Assembly (NCBI RefSeq): GCF_002994745.2
Contig: NC_037091.1
Span: forward strand, 8,208,001 to 8,272,000
Source: Rosa chinensis
Taxonomy: Eukaryota; Streptophyta; Magnoliopsida; Rosales; Rosaceae
DNA length: 64,000 nucleotides
Reading direction: 5' to 3'
This document shows, piece by piece, positions 42,220 through 52,992 of this stretch. Numbering within the stretch: position 1 is the stretch's first letter; each line of letters begins with the position of its first letter. The notes beneath the pieces were generated by a model that did no database searches, was not told the origin of the DNA, and saw only the letters and a program-made list of their open reading frames with translations. The translations under genes were made by a program, and so were the position numbers.

Positions 42220-43612
42220 AGGGCCGGCCTTGCCTATGGGCACTATAGGCGACAGCCTAGGGCCCAACATATTGGGGGCACCAGATTTCAACCATAAGAT
42301 TTAATATATAATATATATTTAATTATATATAATTAATTAATTATATATGTATAGAGTGGGAAGTGTTAAAAAAAAAAAATCTGATTTCTAGACGCGTAAT
42401 CCATCTTTACTTCTCATTCTTCTTCTTCTTCTTCTTCCAGTGCCCAACAGGAACAAAATTGATTATCAAGCGTCTCTTGCTCTCTCCCAAGTCCCAAACC
42501 TTGAAACCCTGCAAATTTTTTCTTTAAATTGGTTTCAATGGTTACTCAATTCTTCAGTTCATTCTCATCCATCACCCAATCTTTCTCCTCTCTATGTTTC
42601 TGTTATCCTACGGTGATCATACGAATTTTTCAGCTTTCGATCGATGTAGGCTGAGGTACAAATCAAAATAGGTATTGGGTGTTCTTCAAATCTTCAATTT
42701 TGATATCTAATTTTGATTGGTATTGGGTGTTCTTCAATTTTGATATCTAATTTTGATTTGTATTGGGTGTTCTTCAATTCAGGACCTGCCCTGCTGATGA
42801 GCACTCGTTCTGCAACAGCCAAAGCATCGGATCCAGTATGCTTAGACGATTGAAGTGACGCTCATCTAATGACTAATGGTCAAGAAATTCTGTCCGGTAA
42901 GTGCAGCTTCTTTTTTGTGTATTTTTTAGTTTCTCTCATATACTATTCTAGTTATAGTCGGATGTGGTTATTGATTACTCAAAAATTTTACAGAACGACT
43001 TGAATCCAATTTACAAGTTTTCATTTTATTTTCTCCATGGACTTCTTGATGATGAATTATTCTGGCAATTGGCAATTGAGTAACCGTTGAACATTAGATA
43101 TCAAAACTGAAGAACACCCAATTTTGATTTCTAACAACCTGCTCATTCATTGGTTTTCACTTTTTAATATTAGGTGCAATTAGAAGTTGGATTTGTAAGT
43201 CAGTCTCGATCAGAAAAGAAAAAACAAGAAGGAAAAAAGCTGATTCCAGATTTCCAAGTTTTATTGTTCTATGCTAAAGTATTTTAACCATTGAAAGAAA
43301 TATATGGTAAATGTTGACTATGAGAAGATAATTGATGATTTTGCTTCAAGAAATGCAAGAAGGCATCATTTTAGATGATTTGTAATCTTTTTTATATGGG
43401 GTTTTGGTTTTATGTCCCCCCCATTGTATAATGTTTCTTTATATAATAAAATCGGTGTGGGGATGAGCTGCCCAACTTGACTGGGTTCCAAACCCCTGCA
43501 AAAAGAATTTAGAATATGACATTTTGTAAGAATCATTACATGTCCATTTAAGCTAGTTAGGCACACACAAAAAATTTTGCCTAAGGCATAAAAAAGCTGA
43601 GGACCAGCCCTG
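42220..43612. mobile_element. hAT-like element, AGGGCYGG ends
   Basis: The left end is AGGGCCGGCCTTG and the right end reads AGGGCTGGTCCTC in reverse complement (the last base, 43612, may be an added G). The flanks GAGGAAGAT at 42211-42219 and 43613-43621 are identical, 9 bases, against 8 usual for hAT, so the boundary may be off by one. No transposase survives. The interior includes a tandem TTGATATCTAATTTTGATT[GT]GTATTGGGTGTTCTTC repeat (about 42670-42780). Confidence 0.8.
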
Positions 43613-43621
43613 GAGGAAGAT

Positions 43622-44673
43622 AGTCCAAGTATCAATACTCCCCCTATGTGTGATCATGTTATGAAAGATGCAAGAATGAAATGCAAACACCCAGTGAGTT
43701 TGTATCCTTGTACAACTGACAGAGGCAAACGCATAGCCTTTTAGGCAAGAGTGTTAGCACCAATCCTCAAACATGAAAGCAATAAGATAAGGTCACATGA
43801 GTGAAGAGTTTTTGACAACAACAAAGTAAGCAAGAAGATGATCGAGTATTCTGTACCTTTGTTGTGTAAGTGAACATAGCTCAAAGTGGGGTGTGCAAGA
43901 ATCTCAGAATCAGAGAAAATAGAACACACATAAAAAGCGACAAAATAATCACAATCAACTTAAATCTCCCCTTGGGCACAATATTTTTCCTTTTTGACTT
44001 TCACACATTATGAAATTTTCACCATTTTTTTTTTTCACAAGAAAACTAAGACTTATGTAACAAGTTTTATGCCAGCAACTCCCAAATCAGTTGACTTTAG
44101 GTACTAGATATAACAAGGACATCCCAAAGGACACATCAACTCAAGTCAATAGTTTCACAATCCATTGGGATGACCAAACCATTCCCTTTTCTTCCCAAAC
44201 CTCATATCATTCACTATGACCAAGGCCTGTTTACTTTGGGAATAGCTTGGCTTTGCTCCAAAAATCTGTACCTTTTTAACAAGGAGCAACAACAATATTT
44301 ACCCACTCCATATGTGTGAACTAAGATCAAATCAACCAAGACGACCACAAAGGTGTAAATGTGTACATGTGAGAATACAAAGTGATGAAGAATATATTAT
44401 TCATGCTCAAGATTGCAGAGTGATGCAAGAACCAATTCAAAACATATTGTTCAAGTCATCACAATCAGATTTAAGAAAAGTATTAGAACACTTGTCAATC
44501 TAAGTTCAATTTAATCTATTAGACACGTTGGGATACAAACCACACATGCAATCCTGATTTTCCAGAAAGCAAAAAATAAAAATGCAGAAATAAAAAGAGC
44601 AATGCACCTATACTACTATGAGATCATACAATATTACGAATGCATGCAGAATGGATCAAGTGAAATGAGAGTG
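43622..44673. other. Non-coding, probable Copia 3 3' region
   Basis: Continues the sequence interrupted by the hAT-like element. A 3' LTR of Copia 3 was not found here. Short frames (43741-43929, 44312-44503) carry no motif. Confidence 0.3.
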
Positions 44674-44916
44674 TTAATACTTAAAGCACCCACCAATGAT
44701 GCTTTTAAGTGATTTAAATCGAGCTGTGTCTAAGGGTTTAGTAAACGAATCAGCCAATTGGTGTTCAGTAGGAACAAAAGCAAACTCAAGCATATTATCA
44801 AGATTATCCATATGAGCAGAAAAACAATTATTAAAACCTTTTTTAATCCAAATTTGCTTCAGCTTCAAATTCTTCTCTTTGGGGATTGCAATACACTCTG
44901 CAATCCTATTAATCAA
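44674..44916 (-). pseudogene. Copia 3 RNase H C-terminal end
   Basis: Reads ...VPTEHQLADSFTKPLDTARFKSLKSIIGG..., the conserved end of Copia RNase H (LADxFTKPL). It is cut off upstream. Confidence 0.8.
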
Positions 44917-45180
44917 CTTCAGATGCTCTTTCAGCTCACTTGCATAGAGGCTATAGAGCTGAGTTCCTTCTGTTTCCTAAGTTTTTGGGATTCCTTACCG
45001 AGCAGATTACATCTAGGACAAATGTGCCCTATTTTACCACAATGATGACACGTGAGAATAAAATTGTTGGAGAGTTTATCACACCTTGGTTGACTCAAGA
45101 TGTGTGAATGTCAGAACCTACCTGAGTTCTCCTTTGATGAGGTGGAGGTGCTAAATCAAATTTAGGCTTTTGAGGAAGAG

Positions 45181-45880
45181 TTAGGGGACATGGTCATTTG
45201 ATGAGCTTGAGTGCACACTTGAGCTCATACCTTTCACAAAGTTAGAATGATTGATTTTTACGCCTTCTGTTTTTGCACCTTTATACCCCAACCCTTTATT
45301 GTTGGTGTGTGATTTTCCAATTCCAATCATTTTGGAAACCAAATCTGACCCTATTCCTTCAAGCTTAACCTGCAAATTATCAATTTCAGAGGTTAGTGAG
45401 ACATTCAAATTTGATTGAGCTTTAACTTCCACCTAAAAGGTTTTAATCCTGTCAATCAACTCAGTACGCTCCACCTCCCAATTTTGGAAATTCATCTTAT
45501 CCTGCAAAATATCAATTTTGTTAATATAACCAATGCGTTCACCTTCCCATTTTTCCTTACATGATTCAAGATTTAACTCGGCTTTTTCCTTTACTTTTCT
45601 GACTTGCTCAATCTCGTTCTCAAGCTTAAGATTTCTTTTGAGCATCACTCTTGAAGCTTTATACAATTCCTAGCACTTCACTCTTGAAGCTTTATACAAT
45701 TCCTAGCACTTATCATTAGTCTCATCATCAGATAAATCAAAACTCTCACCTTCACCGTCGGAATCATCAGATGCCTCATGGTGAAGTGAGGAGGTGAATG
45801 CTATGTTCTCTTCTTCATTCTCAGTTTGAGAATCCTCCTCATTATCACTCCAAGTTGACTTAAGAGCCCTGTTATGTCAT
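45181..45880 (-). pseudogene. Copia 3 post-gag coiled-coil region
   Basis: Two frames (45433-45666 and 45181-45432) encode Glu/Lys-rich, coiled-coil-like sequence (LKLENEIEQVRKVKEKAELN). Upstream on the same strand ALKSTWSDNEED (about 45820-45860) continues the region after the gag zinc knuckle. A tandem duplication of about 34 bases (CACTCTTGAAGCTTTATAC..., near 45645 and 45679) disrupts the frame. Confidence 0.65.
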
Positions 45881-45885
45881 GAGCT

Positions 45886-47650
45886 TATTACACACATTTT
45901 TATGCACGTAATTGCATCCTAAACACATGAATTAGGTTAATCCTTGAGCTAAATATCATGTAATTAATCTATTTTTATTTATTCATAGGAAATAAGCAGA
46001 GTTGTGGAAACCGAGACAAATTGGCTCGAAATTGAAGCAAAATGGAATTTCCGACAAAAGGACGAAATTTTCAATGTGGGTCAACCATGGTCAACGCCAT
46101 CACGGGAGTAGAATCTAATTGTCTCCGATAGTATATGTGGAAGTGCATTGAGAAGAGAGAAGAAGAAAGAAAAAGAAAAGAAAAGTAAAGAAAAATAATA
46201 ATAATGACTTTACTGATGTCATCATGACTTCACCGTCAGAATCCTTCTCTCCCTTCCCACGTGCGCACGTCTTTCATCTTTTTTTTTCCTTTTCTTTTTT
46301 TTTTCTTTCCTTTTTCCTCTCTTCCTATCACACTCTAACACGTGTTCCATCATCTCCTCTCTTCTTCCAGCCTTACATCACAGAGGACCAATTAATTCCA
46401 AACCCAATTGTTCATTCTATATATACTCTCTCATCCTAAGATGTCGCAACGAGATTATTCACTCCTCTCCCATCAAGCACACCACCATTCCACCATTCTT
46501 TCTATCTTTTTTTATTTTTCTTTCATTTCTCTCACTCCTCTATACCAAATCTTCATCACTTTCTCAAGAAATTTCAAAGAGCATCAAGGAGTATCAAGAT
46601 TTGAGATTGGGTAAAGTGGAAAGCCATAAATCAAGGCTTGTCATAATTGCTCCATAGCAATTTGTGACTTATTCTTGTTACTTTCCACCTCTCTTCACCT
46701 TTACCTCTTTAATTGATGTATTTTGTTGTGGATTTGTGGATGGGTTGTGAGTAGTCTATTTAGGAAGGTAGGGTTTGAGCCCTAGCATGAATTTAATGTA
46801 ATAAATATGTTTTGATTTAATGGTTTTTAATTTTGTGTTTGGCATATGTTCTATTCTATAATATTTGGCTTAGATGCATGATTAGGAGCTTGATTAACTC
46901 TTGAATGTGTAGATGAGCATGTCTAGAACAAATTAAGGGGCCTAATCACTTCTCTAATTTATGGCTAGAACACTTGTTTAGAAGATGGTTAGTTACAATA
47001 CCAATTTCAATTGCCGTATTGGCTAGCTTGGGAACCTTGATTCTAGGACTCTTTGATTTTGGTGCAACTAGAGGCCCTAACAAGGCTCTAGATTGTCCCA
47101 ATTAAGTTTCTACGACCCTTGATCTGGAGTAGGAATACCCTTTAAGGAATCTAATGACCTATGAGCCTTGAAAAGCCATGGGTACGGTTCTTGATGCCAT
47201 TATGAATTGTTTGACCATTGTCGAAACATACTTGTGCATGGAATTTGGCTAGGAGGATACCCTAGTGACCTAATTTCCATTTCTTGATTAGTTTCTATTA
47301 TCTTTATCTTTAGTTGCAATATTAATTTTCAATTGTCAATTTATTTTTTGCAATCAAAATCAAACTTCATAAACCATTTTCATTGTCAATACCACTTGGT
47401 TGTGAGTTTCCGCATTCACTTGTGTGCTCTCTTGACCATTTTAGGCTTGGTTGTTCTGAGCCGGGCATGTAAATAGCTTGATGCTATTTTTCTAGGTTTA
47501 TTTGTTAATTGTTGGTGACTTAATAATCGGCGTAACCAAAGATTAGAGTTAGCTTTTCAATTTCCGTGGTACGATAATTTCGGGTTCAAATATTTCCCAT
47601 TCTTTGATGACTATGCCCTTATTGAGCGTAAGTTGCATTTAAGCACCAAA
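45886..47650. mobile_element. 1.77-kb insert with 9-bp direct repeats in Copia 3
   Basis: TCATGAGCT occurs at 45877-45885 and 47651-47659, and the gag reading resumes across the two copies. The insert has no terminal inverted repeats that I can see and no coding frame of note. It includes a promoter-like segment (CTATATATACTCTCTC near 46419) after a T-rich tract, and ends CCCTTATTGAGCGTAAGTTGC. It could be a non-TIR MULE or a long solo LTR; undecided. Confidence 0.7.
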
Positions 47651-48157
47651 TCATGAGCTATATTTTTTGTTTCCACAATCAGAAGAGATATGACCAATAC
47701 CACCACATTCATAACATTTAGCTTTTTCAACAATGTTTTTCTTTTGATCAAATAAACTTTTTGAAGTATTACCAGAAGAATTTTTACTTTTAAGAAATTG
47801 TTTAAACTCTTTGGTTAGTAAGGCAAAATCCACATAACCATTATCATCCACATCATTCAATTTAACAGAAGAGAAAGCAATATTTTTCACCTTTTTCTTA
47901 GGCTTGATCCTCATCTCAAAGGTTTTGAGATTACCTATCAGTTCATCAAGAGAATAAGTGTCCAAGTCCTGAGCCTCCTCTGTAGCTATCTGTTTCGATT
48001 GAAACTTTAAAAAAAGAGACCTAAGGATTTTCTTGACAATCCAATGCTCTTCAAAAGGATCACCAAGATTGTAACACTGACTTGTCACATTCAAAAGACA
48101 AGCATAAAAGTCATCAATCGATTCATCTTTCCCCATTGACATGTTCTCAAACTCCAA
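47651..48157 (-). pseudogene. Copia 3 gag, central and zinc-knuckle part
   Basis: Gag region with MSMGKDESIDDFYACLLNV and ending in one CCHC knuckle, CYECGGIGHISSDC. The frame ends at the edge of the 1.77-kb insert. The N-terminal gag part is in a separate frame (48422-48616), so shifts or stops lie in 48158-48421. Confidence 0.82.
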
Positions 48158-48421
48158 GACAAGCCTCTGAAGCTTATGACCTCTAACCTTTTTATTGCCT
48201 TTGTAAGTAACCTGAAGAAGATCCTATGCTTGCTTGATTGTGTCACAATGGCTAATTCTCATCCTCTCCTTCTTGGATAAAGTTGTGAACAATGAATTTT
48301 GTGCCTTAAAATCATAATTTTTGTCACGAACCTCCTCTTCAGTTCATTCCTTCCCAGACTTAAGAATTCTTGCAAATGTCCCTTCTACATTCTTTGAGGC
48401 TTCTCCCTTGGTTGGGTGTTC

Positions 48422-48616
48422 TCATCCAGTCTCCACTATATTCCACATATTTTCATCTTGAGAGTAGAGGAATGCCTTCATCATGATCTTCCATTGTGAG
48501 TAATCTTCACCATAAAACAAAGGAATGCAATTTATGGAACTAGAGGCTCTGTCACATTCACGTTCCATCTTGTCCTTGGATCTACTAACAAGGTTTATAA
48601 TCCACTCTAATTCCAA
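48422..48616 (-). pseudogene. Copia 3 gag N-terminus
   Basis: Reads ...INCIPLFYGEDYSQWKIMMKAFLYSQDENMWNIVE, the typical N-terminal motif of Copia gag (PLFxGxDYxxWKxxMKAFL). Starts next to the primer-binding site. Confidence 0.82.
48598..48616 (-). other. Primer-binding site of Copia 3
   Basis: On the minus strand the sequence after the LTR reads TTTGGAATTAGAGTGG, a degenerate form of TTGGTATCAGAGCGG (initiator tRNA-Met). This is the usual site, unlike Copia 1 and 2. Confidence 0.6.
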
Positions 48617-48994
48617 ATGAAAATACTAGGAAGAAAGGTGTTTCTGGAAATTGAGGATTGATAAATACGTTGCAATCCCTACTAGGCAGAAAACCGAAAA
48701 TCGCACAGAACAACACAACTTTGGTTATGCAGTGAAAACCTCGATTTGAGATTAAAAACACTACGGGGCTCTTACTCTTAAGAACCCAAAACAAAATCAA
48801 TCCACTAGTGATGAAGAACAAGATTCATTACAATCACAAATAGCTCTACACTCGGCTAAAGTTACTAGACTAACTAGGTGAAGTGTTTGTCTTGAATCTT
48901 CTCTTCCTTCTTCACTTGAACGATCTTCAGTAATCACTCTTCATACATCAACAACTTCTCTACTGATCTCGAGAGAACTAATGCATATGAATGG
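48617..48994 (-). repeat. 5' LTR of Copia 3, truncated
   Basis: Matches 33232-33611. The outer end is lost: after GCATATGAATG (48994) the sequence changes abruptly. Confidence 0.75.
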
Positions 48995-49624
48995 TGTCTG
49001 CCAGTAATAATGCTTTAGTCAAATTTCGGGACCGGGGCATTTCAAATAATATCAGATCAATAATCGGAAACTTCTATACAGATGCAATATCGTCGATTTG
49101 TTCGAACTTGAACCAAATGTGTTGAGTAGTTGTGCCTTTACTTTTCTTGTTTCTCCAACCTTTCGACATATATTAACATAAATTAATAATATAGGCACAC
49201 TAACAAAATTATTATTTTAGAAGAGTTACTAATATATCGATGAATTGATAATTTATTAATTTATCCATAACTAAATATTTATTAATTTAGAAAAAAAAAT
49301 CATATTTTTTCTATTTGAATTACATAACTTAGTCTATCAATGTACCATAATAAATGTGATGCATGCATAGTAAAAAATTAAGGATAAAGTTCAATTTGTT
49401 GCAAATATAAAGACTATAGAAGCATATTTTGAGAAATAACTAAATTGAAAAGATAGAAAGTTATATATATATATATATATATATTTGGAGCTTAGCTTTG
49501 AAATTAAAGAGCACATTTAGAGTTTAGGATCACTTTTTGGTCACATATCCACATCTCGACTGTTCAGTCTTTAGATATTAATGTATAAATCATCTCTACA
49601 AATTTTCAGTCAAATTGATGATTA
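48995..49624. other. Intergenic, no gene seen
   Basis: AT-rich, with a TA microsatellite at about 49463-49484. 49000-49043 repeats 22589-22632 in opposite orientation. Confidence 0.35.
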
Positions 49625-49924
49625 TTAAGGTATCTAACTCGCTTAAACTAATGGACGAACTGAATATGTCCAACATGAACCGTACTAGCTTTAAGGCAAT
49701 TATCAATGTCTTAACAATTATCAATGTGGTCCTGATGAGATTCTTTCAAAAAAAAAAAAAAAGTAAGTGGAAGTTGGGAAATTTGACTCTTAGTTGGTCT
49801 AACTCGCTTAAATCAATTGACGAACTGAATCTGTCTAACCTGAAATGTACTAACTTTAAGGTAGTTATCAATGCCTTAACGATCATCAATGTGGTCCTGA
49901 TGAGATTCTTTAAAAAAAAGTAAG
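49625..49924. repeat. Diverged tandem duplication, interrupted by LINE 2
   Basis: Two units of about 165 bases. The first starts near 49628 (CTAACTCGCTTAAACTAATGG) and ends GGAAGTTGGGAAATTTGACTC with TTAGTTGG near 49799. The second starts near 49799 and is cut by LINE 2 after AAAAAAAAGTAAG; the rest of that unit resumes at 52515. Confidence 0.75.
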
Positions 49925-49982
49925 TTTTTTTTTTATACAAAAAGACTATATTAAATACGGAAGCCTCTTCGGCAACCAAAGT

Positions 49983-50456
49983 TTACAACATGAAACAGAA
50001 GGGCATTAGACGCACTCCTAGGGACAGTGTCCATCCAGAAAAGCCTGTCAAAGGAGGAGTGCCCAAGATGAGCAATAGAGTCGGCGACAAAATTTTCCTC
50101 TCGATAAATATGTCTAAAGGAAATTGTGGTAAATCTAGAAGCAAGGTGTCTAATGTCTTGAATAATTTTAGCGATCCTCCAAGGGGGTGTGTTCTTCCCA
50201 TGACAGCATCAATAACCATCTTGGCGTCGCCTTCGACCTGAACATTGAGATAATTCAATCGCAAGGCACAGTCCAGGCTATTTCTTAGAGCAGTAGCTTC
50301 AGCCATTAGGACAGTAGCTTTGCCAAAGCCTTTAGCAGCCGCGTACAGGGGTTTACCTTCCGTATTCTGAATTACAAAACCCCCTGTCATAGAAGAACCT
50401 TGTCCTGATCCGTCAAAATTGATTTTCACAGCTTCCGTCGCTGGAGGCTGCCACAT
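49983..50456 (-). pseudogene. LINE 2 RNase H domain
   Basis: Starts WQPPATEAVKINFDGSG with the first catalytic Asp, then MAEATALRNSL with Glu and VEGDAKMVIDAV with Asp, as in plant LINE RNase H. The last third departs from the expected sequence, probably through a frameshift. Confidence 0.8.
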
Positions 50457-50506
50457 GATGTGTGGATAGAGTTTTGCGAAGTGCCTCCACCAGAGGGATG
50501 AGCTTC

Positions 50507-50920
50507 CTAAACTTCAGTGTTTTGAAATGTCGCTGCTGCTGCAACAATAGATCTGGGGTAAGAGATGACTCCGCGGAAGATAACATCATTCCTAGCCTTC
50601 CAAATTTGCCAGCATAGGGTTAGGAGCTTGACAAATAGGCCACGGTTACAAGGTTGTTCAATAAACAAATTCCTGAAGACTTGAAGGTAACCTTCATTCC
50701 AAGGCAGATCATCAAGAATAGAAAGCCTCCAGACTTCCTTTGTGAACTCACAACATCCAAATAAGTGGTCTGCTGTTTCATTTTCATTGTCACACATCGG
50801 ACAAGAATTGTCCTCAACATATCCAAACCTGGAAAGTTGATCCCTTGTCTTAAGCCTACCTCTGAAGAGTAGCCAGCCAAAGAGTTGAATCTTAGGGTGA
50901 ACATTAAGCTTCCAGAGCTT
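50507..50920 (-). pseudogene. LINE 2 zf-RVT region
   Basis: Two overlapping frames. 50507-50797 has MCDNENETADHLFGCCEFTKEVW (zinc-finger C...H...C) and 50620-50904 covers the preceding stretch (SKVWKLNVHP-like end of the RT C-terminus and TRDQLSRFGY when read in the other frame). A frameshift joins them. Confidence 0.65.
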
Positions 50921-51155
50921 CTTTAGTAAATCTAAGCTATTATGAACATTGACTTCAGGTAATTGTAGCCATTAGCAGATTTAATCATATATTTACCATT
51001 GATAGAAGGACCCCAAATGCACTCATCTTCCTGATCGAAAAAAGGAATCAGGACACCTTGTATCTGGTTCAGCACAGTTGGGTCCAGAATCGTTAATAAT
51101 TTATCATGGTTCTAATTATGGTCATGAATGTACTCTACCACTGTTTCATCAATGT

Positions 51156-51680
51156 TTATACTTGTTCTTGCATCCTCGGTAGAAAGTCAATCAAGGGAAA
51201 GTCAAACACCCAATTAAAAGTCCAAAATTTAATCGACTTACCATTACCTACTAGCCATCTCATTCCCTTAAGAATAAGCTGCCTCATATCCAATATTCCT
51301 TTCCATGCTAGGGAATGGGAGTGTTTTTTCTTGGCTTTAAAAAACGTAGTTTGCCTCAGATACTTTTTCCTAATGATCTGTGTCCACCAGTTATCCTGGT
51401 CAGTTAGTAATTTCCAAGCCAACTTAGCAATTGTAGCATTATTGAAATAGGCAGTGGGTCGAACTCCCAATCCACCCAAGGATTTGGGGGTGCAAACCTT
51501 GCTCCAAGCCACCGGTGATGCTCTAGAGTTTGTACCCCAGAAAAAATTCATTGCAAGCTTGTCTATATGGTTCGTGACCTTATTAGAGCATTTAAAACAA
51601 GACATGACATGATTTGGCATACTGAGAAGATTTGCTTTGATTAAAGTTAATCTACCTGCTCTGGAGAGAGTGTCTTTTTT
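51156..51680 (-). pseudogene. LINE 2 RT C-terminal region
   Basis: Contains KVTNHIDKLAMNFFWGTNSR, VCTPKSLGGLGVRPT and FNNATIAKLAWKLL, the conserved block after the RT palm in plant LINEs. Separated from the palm frame by a stop near 51738. Confidence 0.82.
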
Positions 51681-51740
51681 CCATCCTGCAAGCTTGTTTG
51701 TAATCTTAAGGAGAAGCTCTTTCGAGTTGAGCGGATCCTT

Positions 51741-52440
51741 CTAAAAGATCACGTTATGAATTCCTAAATATTTTTCAATAGTAGCTTTCTGTTGAATGTT
51801 GAGAATATTAACAATGTCCCTTTTAAGACTAGTTGGAGAATTAGATGAGAAATACAGGGAAGATTTGTGGAAATTAATTCTCTGACCAGAGGCTAAAGAG
51901 AAAGAGGACAGAACAGTAACGATCTGCCTAGCAGCCTTTTTGGTAGCTTTTGCAAAAATCAAACAGTCATCTGTAAACATGAGGTTTGAAATTCTAAAAC
52001 CAATTGGAAAGTAAAGTATACCTACCTGGGACTTATGTGTACTAGCCAGCTTATTGAGTTGCCTTATCAAAGGTTCCATAGCCAGGATGAACAGATACGG
52101 AGAAAGCGGATCTCCCTGTCTAATGCCCCGTGTGGGGGAGAAGTGGCCCTGCGAGACTCCATTAAGAAGAATGGAGAAAGACACTGAGGATATGCAATTC
52201 CTAACTTGATCAATCCAGTTTTGATGGAAACCAAACTTCTGTAAGCAAGTAAAAAGATAATTCCAATTTAAGTAGTCATAAGCTTTCTCTAAATCCAATT
52301 TAACAGCCATTGCACCTCTAGCTCCTTTCTTCTTCTGAAAATCATAGAAGAGTTCATGCGCAATTAAAATATTGTCCTAAATTAGTCTTCTCGGGGCAAA
52401 GGCTCCCTGGTTTTTAGAGATGCATTTTTGTAACAAGGGT
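51741..52440 (-). pseudogene. LINE 2 reverse transcriptase palm
   Basis: The frame 51741-52310 holds VKLDLEKAYDYLNW with the first catalytic Asp, GIRQGDPLSPYLFILAMEPL and LMFTDDCLIFAKA, where FTDD replaces the usual FADD. Upstream the same frame continues through a TAG (RLI-stop-DNILIAHE) to about 52440, after which LINE coding similarity ends because of 5' truncation. Confidence 0.88.
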
Positions 52441-52667
52441 CTTAATCTTTTTTTTTTCATTGAAAGGGTCTTAATCTTTTTATCATAATTTTTGTAAAAA
52501 AAAAAAAAAGTAAGTGGAAGTTGGGAAATTTGACTCTTAGTTGGAATATAAGTAAACTGATGACCATCACGAATTTAAGTTGTTTAGTTTGGAAAGTTAG
52601 TTCTTCTCAAGTCTGACAACTAATATTGAAATAAATCCATCTTTTATACGTATGTGGGATGGATTTA

Positions 52668-52989
52668 GAGCAACTCCAACAACTTCTCTATAATTTCTGT
52701 GTTATACGGAAGCAAAAGTCAAACTTTGCCTCTTTTAAAAATCAAAGTTTTTGCCTCTTTTTCTTCTCCAACTCCAACAGATTCCCTATTCTACAACAAT
52801 CTCTAAAATCTCCATATTATTCTTTAAAATTTTAGAGTTTGCTGTAAATTAATATAGGGAATTTCGTTTTCTCTTTCCTCATTTTCCCTAAAATAGGGAT
52901 AGTTATAGGGAAACTGTTAGAGCAAAAGAGACTTATTTTTCCCTAAAGTAGAGAAAAATCAAAATATAGAGAATCTATTAGAGTTGCTC
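52668..52989. mobile_element. Tourist-like MITE
   Basis: Ends GAGCAACTCCAAC (52668-52680) and its counterpart ending at 52989 (AGAGTTGCTC), flanked by TTA (52665-52667; 52990-52992). A 3-base TTA/TAA duplication and these ends fit PIF/Harbinger MITEs. Internal copies of ACTCCAAC and TATAGGGAAA add symmetry. Confidence 0.75.
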
Positions 52990-52992
52990 TTA

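Larger units (their letters stand above)
44674..48994 (-). mobile_element. Copia-type retrotransposon 3, decayed, minus strand
   Basis: From right to left on the minus strand: 5' LTR (48617-48994, outer end lost), primer-binding site, gag (48616-47651), an insert (45886-47650), a coiled-coil post-gag region, then the RNase H end. Protease, integrase and most of RT are missing. The 3' LTR was not found beside the RNase H end. Confidence 0.75.
49925..52494 (-). mobile_element. 5'-truncated L1-like LINE 2
   Basis: A T run at 49925-49933 marks the minus-strand poly(A) tail. The target sequence (T)A(n)GTAAG is duplicated at 49911-49924 and 52495-52514, with a longer A run on the right. Coding remnants from right to left are RT, the thumb/connection region, a zinc finger and RNase H. 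Length 2570 bases. Confidence 0.88.
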
